Assembly (NCBI RefSeq): GCF_021390245.1
Contig: NZ_JAJUXH010000012.1
Coordinates: forward strand, 124,001 to 188,000
Direction: 5' to 3'
Source of the DNA: Dyadobacter sp. CY323
Lineage (GTDB): Bacteria; Bacteroidota; Bacteroidia; Cytophagales; Spirosomataceae
Length of the DNA: 64,000 bases
Below are positions 56,387 through 64,000 of the stretch, piece after piece. The first letter of the stretch is position 1, and the number at the start of each line of letters is the position of its first letter. Under the pieces are notes generated by a model. It was not told where the DNA came from and did not search any database. It was given only the letters and a program-made list of their open reading frames with translations. The translations under genes and the position numbers were made by a program.

Positions 56387-56962
56387 TTACAAAGTGAACC
56401 AGATGCTAAGCAGCATATTCAGGTCTTTGAGGGATAACCGGATTACCCTGAGTGCTTTGGTGAGATGCCCTTCAACCGTTTTTACTGAAATGCCCAGTTC
56501 GTTGGATATTTCAGCAGCCGAAAGACCGTCTTCCCGGCTATACTTGAATACGACCTGACATTTTTCAGGAAGGCTGTCAACTACGCCGGCCAGGTACTCC
56601 TCCAGAAACCTGGCATAAATTCTGGATTCATCCAATTGAACGTAATCCAGATTGTAGCCTGCCGCAAGCAGATTTTTCTGACGCCGTTCCTTAAGTTTAT
56701 AATTAAATACTGCAAACTTGACCGCCTTCGCAAGGTATGCCGACAAAGAAATGATCTCGACTTTACCCCTCCTCTCCCATAAACTGACAAAAACTTCCTG
56801 AACCATTTCCTCTGCGATGACCTCATCCTGTGCATGAGAAAGAGCGATCCCCAACAAACGTTTCCAGTACCGATTGTAAATTTCCTCGAAAGCTTTTTCC
56901 GAACCATTCGTCAGCCCAAGGATCAGTTCGCTCTCCGATTGATTTGCCTGCAAGTCCATCAT
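56387..56962 (-). CDS. ECF RNA polymerase sigma factor (sigma-70 family)
   Basis: The product has 191 residues from ATG 56962 (56959 also possible); a more upstream TTG at 57028 is rejected. Region 2 is seen in EKAFEEIYNRYWKRLLGIA and EMVQEVFVSLWERR; region 4 in LPEKCQVVFKYSREDGLS and ISNELGISVKTVEGHLTKAL. It ends in a hydrophobic tail (MLLSIWFTL) like the other two sigma factors. It heads the - strand operon and is divergent, by 137 bases, from an STN-less SusC. Confidence 0.92.
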   Translation of the reverse strand: MMDLQANQSESELILGLTNGSEKAFEEIYNRYWKRLLGIALSHAQDEVIAEEMVQEVFVSLWERRGKVEIISLSAYLAKAVKFAVFNYKLKERRQKNLLAAGYNLDYVQLDESRIYARFLEEYLAGVVDSLPEKCQVVFKYSREDGLSAAEISNELGISVKTVEGHLTKALRVIRLSLKDLNMLLSIWFTL

Positions 56963-57099
56963 ATTGTTTATAAAAATGCACAAGCGAAGTTGTAAATTAA
57001 TTTTCAATAATCTTACTTTGTCTATCAATTAAGTAGAATATTGCTTGCTAGCCACCAGTAAGCAGGTTCGACGCACTTCCACTTATCCTAATTCATCCT

Positions 57100-60000
57100 A
57101 TGATCTTAAAATTACGAACGCTCACCTCGCGTGAGGCTTACTGGCCTGCTATGCTCCTGGCCGTGCTTTTTTACCTTCAATCTGCTGCCACATCCGCGCT
57201 GGCACAATCCATAGTGGTGAAGGGAAAAGTGATTTCTTCGGGCGACCAGAGCGGCGCTCCCGGCATCAATGTCATTTTGAAAAACACCACCAACGGGACA
57301 ACGACCAATGCAAACGGCACTTACGAAATTGAAACACCTGAAAATGGCATTCTGGTGTTTTCAGGGATTGGTTACCAAACCAGCGAAGTGCCTGTAAACA
57401 AGCGCAGTAACATTGATGTAACGCTTTCGGTCGACACCAAACAACTCAACGAAATTGTGGTCGTGGGTTATGGAACGCAGAAAAAAAGTGATGTGACCGG
57501 CGCGGTCGGCTCTGTGAAAATGGACCGCGAGATTACAAGCCGTCCCATTGTTGAACTCGGCCAGGCTTTATATGGAAAAATCCCCGGCGTGCAGGTTTTG
57601 AGCAGCAATGGCCGGCCCGGAACATCCTCCACCATTCAGATTCGCGGGATTAATTCCGTGTCGGCCAGCAGCTCGCCGCTGATCGTGATAGATGGGATGC
57701 CGATTCCCAATTACGACCTTAACTTACTCAGTGCGAATGACATTGAATCCATGGAAGTCCTGAAAGATGCTTCCTCAGCAGCGATTTACGGTTCCCGGGG
57801 CGCTAACGGCGTGATCCTGATTACAACCAAAAGCGGCAAGGAAGGCCGGACCAAATTCAATGTCAATTATTCCTATGGTGTGCAAAAGGTCATAGACAAG
57901 ATCGACGTGATGAATTCGACGGAATATGCGCAGGCTTCCATTGATGCAGCACAAAACGGCTGGATCGAAAGCGGCGGCGACCCCAGCGCGCCTAACACCA
58001 TTGAGGCAAGAAAACAATACAAATACACCTGGCCCACACAATTTGACAATCCCGGAAGCCTGCAAAACACCAACTGGCAGGACCTGATTTTCAGAACCGC
58101 TCCCATGCAAAAGATCGAGCTGAATGCAAGCGGAGGCAATGCTAAAACCAACTTTATCGTTTCGGCGGGTTATGTAAAACAGCAAGGCATCGTGATTACT
58201 TCCGATTACAAAAAATACACATTCAACATCAAAGCCAATTCACAAATCAAGGATTGGTTGCAGGTTGGCGGCATGCTGAATGTGAGTTATGACCATGAAA
58301 ATGAGCCCTATAACCGCACCGTGGAATGGGCCGTGCAGTATCCGACCATTTATCCGGTTTACGGAAACAACGGTCTTTTGGGCGCACCCGCCAACACGCC
58401 GGGCTTTGAGAAATACGATGCGATTTTGTTCAGGCCGAAAAACGGACATCCGCTTTACCAGATCACGGACGACATTCAGCACAGGCAGTTCAATAACCTG
58501 GGAAATGTGTTTGCACAAATTGATTTTCTGCCCGGATTGCGTTTCAAATCGGCCCTTAACTTCTTCTATAACAGGTCGGACAACAACAATTACCAGGCGG
58601 TTGACCATAATCTGGGACCGACTTATTACACCGAAGGGATTATGACCGTGAACCAGTCGCGGACATTGAATTACACCTCTCAAAACCTGCTTACCTACGA
58701 CAAAACATTCAAGGAACATTCGTTTTCGGCGCTTTTGGGAATGGAGTATAACAACAATGATTATTACTACACCAACCAGGAACGCAGAGGTTACGACAAT
58801 GATCTTTTAAAGGCATTAAGCGCTGGAAAAACGGTTTTCCAGGCAGAGGATGATAAAAACCGGAGCATTCTGATCTCTTACTTTTCACGTTTAAACTACA
58901 CATTCAAAGGACGTTACCTGCTTTCTGCCAGCATTCGCCGCGATGGTTCCTCGCGTTTCGGGCCGAATAACAAATGGGGCGTTTTCCCGTCCGTATCTGG
59001 CGGCTGGATCGTGTCGGATGAAGCATTTCTTAGTTCTGTTAAACCAATTAACAACTTGAAATTGCGTGCTAGTTATGGCTTTACCGGGAACGACCGCTTT
59101 GCCGATTACAAATGGATTGGTGCGATGTCACAGGGCCGCATTGCTTTTGGAAATAGTTTAAATACAACTTACTATCCCGGCAGCATTACCAATCCTGATC
59201 TGGAATGGGAACGCACGCAGCAATTTAATGCGGGTGTGGATCTTGGCCTTTTCAGCAACCGCATTGTTTTTGAGGCAGATTATTACATTTCAAAATCCGA
59301 TGGATTGCTTCTGGACGTCCCGATCCCGATCGTTTCCGGTTTCACGAGTGTTTTCAAGAACATTGGAAAATTACAAAACAAAGGACTCGAACTGAACCTG
59401 ACCACGCACAACCTGAAAGGTGCATTAGGCTGGACTTCGCAGCTTAATTTTTCAAGAAACCGCAACAAAGTGCTGGCTCTCGGGAAAGACAATGCGCCGA
59501 TGATTTATCAGCCCGGATTTGGAATGGAGTCAATCAACAAAGTGGGTGAGCCGATTTTCAGTTTCTATGGTTACCAATATGATGGCGTGTACATGAACCA
59601 GGGCGAAGTAGACGCAGATCCGTCGCATTATGCGTCTGCAAAACCCGGCGACGGTCGTTACAAAGACATGAATGGGGATGGTGTTTTGAATGCACAGGAC
59701 CGCACGACCATTGGAAATTACACACCCGATTTCATCTGGGGCTTCACCAACAACCTGACTTACAAAGGTTTCGATTTCAGTGTGCTGATCCAGGGCGTGC
59801 AGGGAAGCGATGTGTATGACAACAACATTCACCGCGCTATGCTTTACCACGAAGGCCGCAATTATTACAAAGAAATGACAAACCGCTGGCGCTCCGAGCA
59901 GGAGCCGGGCGATGGTTATCATTACAAATTGACGGTGGATCTGGATGGTTATGAGAAAACAGCGTCGAGTTACTGGATCGTTGATGGCTCTTATTTCCGC

Positions 60001-60234
60001 GTTAAGGCGCTCACATTAGGCTACACTTTCCCATCTTCAATTTTATCCAGATTAAAACTCGAATCGCTGCGCATTTATGCCAATGGCCAAAACCTGTTTA
60101 CACATAAAAACGCGCCCATTTTTGATCCCGAAAACTTCAACGGAAGCGCCACCAGCGCAACGGCCCGCGGCGTAACACACTCGCCCTACCCTTCCGCAAA
60201 AGTTTACACATTTGGTATCAATATTGGTTTCTAA
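57100..60234 (+). CDS. SusC/RagA family TonB-linked outer membrane protein without STN domain
   Basis: The product has 1044 residues. Signal peptide, carboxypeptidase-regulatory-like domain (about 38-115), NEIVVVGYGTQKKSDVTGAV, plug with EVLKDASSAAIYGSRGANG, and a barrel ending INIGF are visible. There is no STN domain. It shares a 137-base divergent promoter region with the ECF sigma gene at 56387-56962, so co-regulation is possible without direct signalling. It begins an operon with SusD and two sulfatases. Confidence 0.95.
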   Translation: MILKLRTLTSREAYWPAMLLAVLFYLQSAATSALAQSIVVKGKVISSGDQSGAPGINVILKNTTNGTTTNANGTYEIETPENGILVFSGIGYQTSEVPVNKRSNIDVTLSVDTKQLNEIVVVGYGTQKKSDVTGAVGSVKMDREITSRPIVELGQALYGKIPGVQVLSSNGRPGTSSTIQIRGINSVSASSSPLIVIDGMPIPNYDLNLLSANDIESMEVLKDASSAAIYGSRGANGVILITTKSGKEGRTKFNVNYSYGVQKVIDKIDVMNSTEYAQASIDAAQNGWIESGGDPSAPNTIEARKQYKYTWPTQFDNPGSLQNTNWQDLIFRTAPMQKIELNASGGNAKTNFIVSAGYVKQQGIVITSDYKKYTFNIKANSQIKDWLQVGGMLNVSYDHENEPYNRTVEWAVQYPTIYPVYGNNGLLGAPANTPGFEKYDAILFRPKNGHPLYQITDDIQHRQFNNLGNVFAQIDFLPGLRFKSALNFFYNRSDNNNYQAVDHNLGPTYYTEGIMTVNQSRTLNYTSQNLLTYDKTFKEHSFSALLGMEYNNNDYYYTNQERRGYDNDLLKALSAGKTVFQAEDDKNRSILISYFSRLNYTFKGRYLLSASIRRDGSSRFGPNNKWGVFPSVSGGWIVSDEAFLSSVKPINNLKLRASYGFTGNDRFADYKWIGAMSQGRIAFGNSLNTTYYPGSITNPDLEWERTQQFNAGVDLGLFSNRIVFEADYYISKSDGLLLDVPIPIVSGFTSVFKNIGKLQNKGLELNLTTHNLKGALGWTSQLNFSRNRNKVLALGKDNAPMIYQPGFGMESINKVGEPIFSFYGYQYDGVYMNQGEVDADPSHYASAKPGDGRYKDMNGDGVLNAQDRTTIGNYTPDFIWGFTNNLTYKGFDFSVLIQGVQGSDVYDNNIHRAMLYHEGRNYYKEMTNRWRSEQEPGDGYHYKLTVDLDGYEKTASSYWIVDGSYFRVKALTLGYTFPSSILSRLKLESLRIYANGQNLFTHKNAPIFDPENFNGSATSATARGVTHSPYPSAKVYTFGINIGF

Positions 60235-60253
60235 TAATCTAACATTCAACGAA

Positions 60254-61711
60254 ATGAAGCATTTTAAACGACATATATTATACATTTTCCTGGCCGCAGC
60301 AGGCTTTTCATGCAGCGAAAGCCAGCTCGACCAATATCCTGAAACACGGTTGACGGAAGGAAATTTTTATTCCAATGAAGCGCAGATAGTACAGGCCGTG
60401 AATGACGTCTACCGCCAGCTGAACCGCCACTATGCAGCAAGCGGACTGGTGGATCTTTACGGTGAAATGTATTCGGACAACACGTACATTGAGTTTTCCG
60501 GCGGGGCAACCACTTTTGAAGACGACATTAAAGCATTCCGCATTCAGCCAAATAACGGACTGATCCAAACGGCCTGGAACAACAGTTACAACTCGATTTA
60601 TATCTGCAACAATGCTATTGAACAGCTCGAAAAAACAACCGTTCAATTCAGCAACCCGGCTTTGAAAGACCGGCTAAAAGCGGAAGCGATTTTCATTCGC
60701 TCACTGTTGTTTTTTAATATGGCGCGCGTGTGGGGCGACATTCCTTTGCCTTTGAAAGTGGTGAGTTCTGATGAAAGTTATTCGTACTTGCGTGAGAAAA
60801 GAGATGGCGTTTACCAGCAGATCATTGCGGATCTGAAAGCGAGCAAGGCCGTTTTACCCCCAAGTTACACCGGAACGGATGTGGGCCGTGTTACCAAATA
60901 TGCGGCTGCGGCAGTGCTTGCGGAAGTTTACCTGACCATTAACGACAAGGCCAATGCTGCAAAAGAGCTAAAAGAGATCATTGACAGCAATGTGTATTCC
61001 CTAGATGCAAATAAAGATGGCGTCGTAAACAGCGCGGATTATGCATTCAACTTTTTGCCGGGCACCAAAAATTCGAAGGAATCGGTTTTGGAATTGCAGT
61101 TTTTGGCGGGACAAAATGCGGTGAACAGCAATTACCAGCAAACTTACACGCCTTATCACTGGGCGTTCCATTTGCCGGGCAGCACAGAAACTTTCCGTGG
61201 AAGCGGCCTCAACAGCCCCACGCCCGACCTCACCAATGAGTTTGAAACGGCAGACACTATTCGGAAGAACATTTCGGTGTATCCGGGTTATGTGAATCTG
61301 GAAACGGGCGCATTTATCAAATATCCATTTACCCAAAAATTCTACGATCCCAACTGGCGTTACCCGGGTCAGAATGTAGAACTGATCCGCTATGCCGACA
61401 TTCTGCTTTCCTACTCCGAGGCGACGGATGATCCGACTTATCTCAATCAGGTAAGAGCGCGGGTTGGGCTTCCGGGCTTTGGGAAAGCGGGTTATCCAGT
61501 GAAATATGCCACATTAGCACTGGCAATCGAGCATGAACGAAGGACAGAACTGAGCTTTGAATTCCACCGCTTTTTTGATCTGGTGCGGACGGGCCGCGCG
61601 GTGCCGGTTTTAAAAGCGAAGGGTTATAACATTACCGAAAGCAAGCTCCTGTTCCCGATTCCGCAGGCGGCGATTGATGTAAATCCAAAACTTACGCAAA
61701 ACCCATATTAG
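60254..61711 (+). CDS. SusD/RagB family glycan-binding lipoprotein
   Basis: The product has 485 residues from ATG 60254, with lipobox AGFSC (Cys20) and acidic residues soon after. A longer frame from 60212 would start inside susC and is rejected. Features include FIRSLLFFNMARVWGDIP, LIRYADILLSYSEA and the final NPKLTQNPY. It follows its SusC by 19 bases. A hairpin separates it from the sulfatase gene. Confidence 0.95.
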   Translation: MKHFKRHILYIFLAAAGFSCSESQLDQYPETRLTEGNFYSNEAQIVQAVNDVYRQLNRHYAASGLVDLYGEMYSDNTYIEFSGGATTFEDDIKAFRIQPNNGLIQTAWNNSYNSIYICNNAIEQLEKTTVQFSNPALKDRLKAEAIFIRSLLFFNMARVWGDIPLPLKVVSSDESYSYLREKRDGVYQQIIADLKASKAVLPPSYTGTDVGRVTKYAAAAVLAEVYLTINDKANAAKELKEIIDSNVYSLDANKDGVVNSADYAFNFLPGTKNSKESVLELQFLAGQNAVNSNYQQTYTPYHWAFHLPGSTETFRGSGLNSPTPDLTNEFETADTIRKNISVYPGYVNLETGAFIKYPFTQKFYDPNWRYPGQNVELIRYADILLSYSEATDDPTYLNQVRARVGLPGFGKAGYPVKYATLALAIEHERRTELSFEFHRFFDLVRTGRAVPVLKAKGYNITESKLLFPIPQAAIDVNPKLTQNPY

Positions 61712-61744
61712 AAAGGAAGGTCAGCAATGTTTTGATAACATTAA

Positions 61745-61766
61745 GCGGAATAGCACGCTATTCCGC
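61745..61766. repeat. Perfect hairpin between susD and sulfatase
   Basis: GCGGAATAG (61745-61753) and CTATTCCGC (61758-61766) form a perfect 9-bp stem with a CACG tetraloop. It lies in the 68-base gap before the sulfatase ATG at 61780. No U-tract follows, so it is more likely a stability or processing element, or a protein-binding dyad, than a terminator. Confidence 0.5.
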
Positions 61767-61779
61767 ACCTTCATAACCC

Positions 61780-63258
61780 ATGATTTTTGTGAAAAAAATA
61801 GTTAAATACATCATTGTAACGACCGTTGCGCTGGCAACCAACTGCGTAGCGACCAGCTTCGTGGAAGCCAGCGCGCAAAGCGCGCCTAACATGATCTTCA
61901 TTATCGGCGACGATATCAGTTGGGATGACATTGGCACGTATGGAAATAATAAGATTAAAACGCCCAATCTGGACAAACTTGCGCGCAATGGATTGAAATT
62001 CAACAACATGTATCTGACGGCAAGCTCGTGCAGCCCGAGCCGTACGAGCATTCTCACCGGCAGATATCCGCATAATACAGGCGCTGCCGAGCTGCATTCG
62101 CCGCTGCCTGCGCATTTGAAATTCTTTCCCGAACAGCTTCGGCAAAAAGGCTATTTTTCTGCATTAGTGGGAAAATGGCACGAAGGTCCGGCGACAAAAC
62201 GGGCATACGACACATTGCTGGTGGATAAAAAAGCCAATGGCGAAGGCGGCGAATTGCAATGGGTGAATCTCCTCAAAGCCAGACCAAAAGGCAAACCGTT
62301 TTTCTTCTGGTTGGCAGCTTATGACGCGCACCGGCCGTGGTCAACGAAAACGGAGGGGCCACAGCACAATCCGGCGACAGACATTATCGTGCCGCCGACA
62401 TTGGTGGATACGAAAGAAACGCGGCAGGATCTTACATTTTATTACAATGAAATTTCCAGGCTCGACCATTATGTAGGTGAATTGGAAAAGGAATTGGAAA
62501 GACAAGGCATTGCCGAAAATACACTGATCATTTTTACAGCTGATAATGGCAGGCCATTCCCCGGAAGCAAAACCCGATTATACGATGCGGGTGTAAAAAC
62601 GCCATTTCTAGTCAAATGGCCTGCTGGAATTAAAGCCGGACAGGCGACGGAAAGTCTGGTGAGCAGCATTGATATTGCGCCGACATTGCTTGAACTGGCA
62701 GGTGTGGAACCGGCAGAAACGGTTCAGGGAAAAAGCTTCGCAAAACTTTTCAAAACGCCCGATCAGGAATTCAGAAAATACGTTTTTGCCGAGCATAACT
62801 GGCACGATTACGCTGCTTACGAGCGCTCCGTTCGAACGAAGGATTTTTTATATGTGATCAATAAACGAACAGCATTTGATAATGGCGGGCCGATCGATGC
62901 CAACCAAAGTGCATCTGCCAAAGCATTGAAAGCAACGAAGGCAAACGGCAAATTAACATTGCTCCAAAGCGACGCATTGCTGACGCCACGGCCTGCCGAG
63001 GAGTTTTTTGACAACTTCAAAGATCCGCTGCAATCCAGAAACGAAATAGCCAACAAAACCTACGCCGCGCCAATCGCCGAGCTGCAAAAAGTATTAAAAC
63101 AATGGCAGGACGAAACCGGCGATACGGAGCCCGCAAATCTCACGCCCGATTGGTATGACCGCGAAACCGGCGAGCCGACCGCAAATAAAGATAAGCGCGG
63201 CGAAATGCCCGGCAGTGCAAAAAAAGCCGATCATATCAATGCCAAAGGGCCATTTTAA
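61780..63258 (+). CDS. Sulfatase (Cys-type)
   Basis: The product has 492 residues with an N-terminal hydrophobic signal region. The formylglycine signature CSPSR begins at Cys84, metal-binding residues are in IIGDDISWDDIG, and FTADNGRPFPG supplies the later Asp-Asn. It should hydrolyse sulfate esters of the glycan handled by the adjacent SusCD. A Lys/Asp/Gly-rich low-complexity tail ends the protein. The next sulfatase starts 16 bases downstream. Confidence 0.93.
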   Translation: MIFVKKIVKYIIVTTVALATNCVATSFVEASAQSAPNMIFIIGDDISWDDIGTYGNNKIKTPNLDKLARNGLKFNNMYLTASSCSPSRTSILTGRYPHNTGAAELHSPLPAHLKFFPEQLRQKGYFSALVGKWHEGPATKRAYDTLLVDKKANGEGGELQWVNLLKARPKGKPFFFWLAAYDAHRPWSTKTEGPQHNPATDIIVPPTLVDTKETRQDLTFYYNEISRLDHYVGELEKELERQGIAENTLIIFTADNGRPFPGSKTRLYDAGVKTPFLVKWPAGIKAGQATESLVSSIDIAPTLLELAGVEPAETVQGKSFAKLFKTPDQEFRKYVFAEHNWHDYAAYERSVRTKDFLYVINKRTAFDNGGPIDANQSASAKALKATKANGKLTLLQSDALLTPRPAEEFFDNFKDPLQSRNEIANKTYAAPIAELQKVLKQWQDETGDTEPANLTPDWYDRETGEPTANKDKRGEMPGSAKKADHINAKGPF

Positions 63259-63274
63259 CCAACATTAACCCATT

Positions 63275-64000
63275 ATGAGCACCCGGGTTTTACTCCTGTT
63301 TCTCCTGATTTTTGTAGTCGCAGAAACCAATGCGCAGCAAAAAGACAAGCCCAACATTCTCTGGATCGTAAGCGAGGATAACAGCCCGTTTTTAGGCTGC
63401 TATGGAGACACTTTTGCCACCACGCCAAACCTGGACAAATTTGCCAAACAGGGAATTTTATACAAAAATGCATTTGCCACCGCTCCCGTGTGCGCACCCT
63501 CGCGCAACACGCTCATTACGGGCATGTACGCGCCGTCGTTGGGCACGGAACATATGCGCAGCACGTATCCCGTTCCCGATTATGTGAAATTCTTCCCGCG
63601 TTACTTCCGCGAGGCAGGTTACTACACGACCAATAATTCCAAAAAGGACTACAACACCACCGACCAGCTCGAAGCCTGGGACGAATCCAGTGGCAAAGCG
63701 ACTTACAAAAACCGGAAGCCGGGGCAGCCATTTTTTGCTGTCTTTAATCTGAATGTTTCGCACGAAAGCGGCATCCACACTGCTGTTCCGACGGAGAAAT
63801 TGAAGCACGATCCGGAAAAGGTAAAACTCCCGCCTTACCATCCCGCTACGCCCGAAATGAAGCACGATTGGGCGCAGTATTACGACAAACTGGAAGAAAT
63901 GGACCGTCAGGCCGGCGCGCTCTTGAAGGAACTGGAAGCGGAAGGGTTGGCTGAAAACACAATTGTTTTTTATTACAGTGACAATGGCGGGATCTTGGGC
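63275..64000 (+). CDS. Sulfatase (Cys-type), 3' truncated by window end
   Basis: An open frame from ATG 63275 runs off the end of the window, giving 242 residues so far. Signal peptide MSTRVLLLFLLIFVVAETNA is followed by NILWIVSEDNSPFLGCYGD and the formylglycine signature CAPSR from Cys73, then GTEHMRS and YYSDNGG. The SED in place of the usual DD and the GTEHMRS stretch recall the subfamily often annotated as heparan N-sulfatase-like, but this is not certain. It is the fourth gene of the SusC/SusD/sulfatase/sulfatase operon. Confidence 0.92.
   Translation, partial: MSTRVLLLFLLIFVVAETNAQQKDKPNILWIVSEDNSPFLGCYGDTFATTPNLDKFAKQGILYKNAFATAPVCAPSRNTLITGMYAPSLGTEHMRSTYPVPDYVKFFPRYFREAGYYTTNNSKKDYNTTDQLEAWDESSGKATYKNRKPGQPFFAVFNLNVSHESGIHTAVPTEKLKHDPEKVKLPPYHPATPEMKHDWAQYYDKLEEMDRQAGALLKELEAEGLAENTIVFYYSDNGGILG

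Overview
The window is a stretch of glycan-degradation and uptake genes from a member of the Bacteroidota, most like Dyadobacter or a close relative in Cytophagales/Spirosomaceae (inference from gene content). It holds five SusC/SusD outer-membrane uptake pairs, three ECF sigma factor/FecR anti-sigma pairs and many exported enzymes. Most starts lack a strong Shine-Dalgarno sequence. No rRNA, tRNA, CRISPR array, transposase or integrase was seen.

Region A (1-18690, + strand): a 5'-truncated secreted FAD oxidoreductase with two flavoprotein-like modules, a small protein with an FMN-binding-like SGAT motif, then ECF sigma, FecR, SusC with an STN domain, and SusD. These are followed by a tightly packed enzyme block: two tandem heparinase II/III-like lyases and an alginate-lyase-family protein joined by ATGA overlaps, then two tandem polysaccharide pyruvyl transferase family proteins with Tat-type signals. 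Region B (18926-31603, + strand): a second ECF sigma/FecR/SusC/SusD set, then a Tat-type FAD oxidoreductase, a FISUMP-domain protein, a GH78-like rhamnosidase and a second SGAT protein. Region C (31853-38848, + strand): SusC without STN, SusD and a two-domain esterase related to CE15 glucuronoyl esterases. A pair of palindromic sites lies upstream.

Region D (38924-46080) is not glycan-related: an orphan hybrid histidine kinase, a ChrB-domain/AraC fusion regulator, a DUF2490 outer-membrane-type protein, a DinB-like protein, a ketopantoate reductase family protein and a divergent MocR-type regulator. The 46081-46463 gap contains the decayed C-terminal end of an exported protein on the - strand.

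Region E (46464-64000): a GH20-family protein (+) converges on a - strand operon of ECF sigma, FecR, SusC with STN, SusD and a sulfatase. Divergent from that sigma gene is an STN-less SusC, a SusD and two further sulfatases, the last cut off by the window end. The three STN-bearing SusCs are exactly the three that sit directly downstream of sigma/FecR pairs. Lyases, sulfatases, a GH20 and a rhamnosidase together suggest anionic, uronate-containing and partly sulfated glycans as substrates (inference).

The most unusual signals are the recurring pairing of exported FAD oxidoreductases with SGAT proteins, the Tat-exported pyruvyl-transferase-fold pair, the ChrB-AraC fusion, and hydrophobic C-terminal tails on all three ECF sigma factors.
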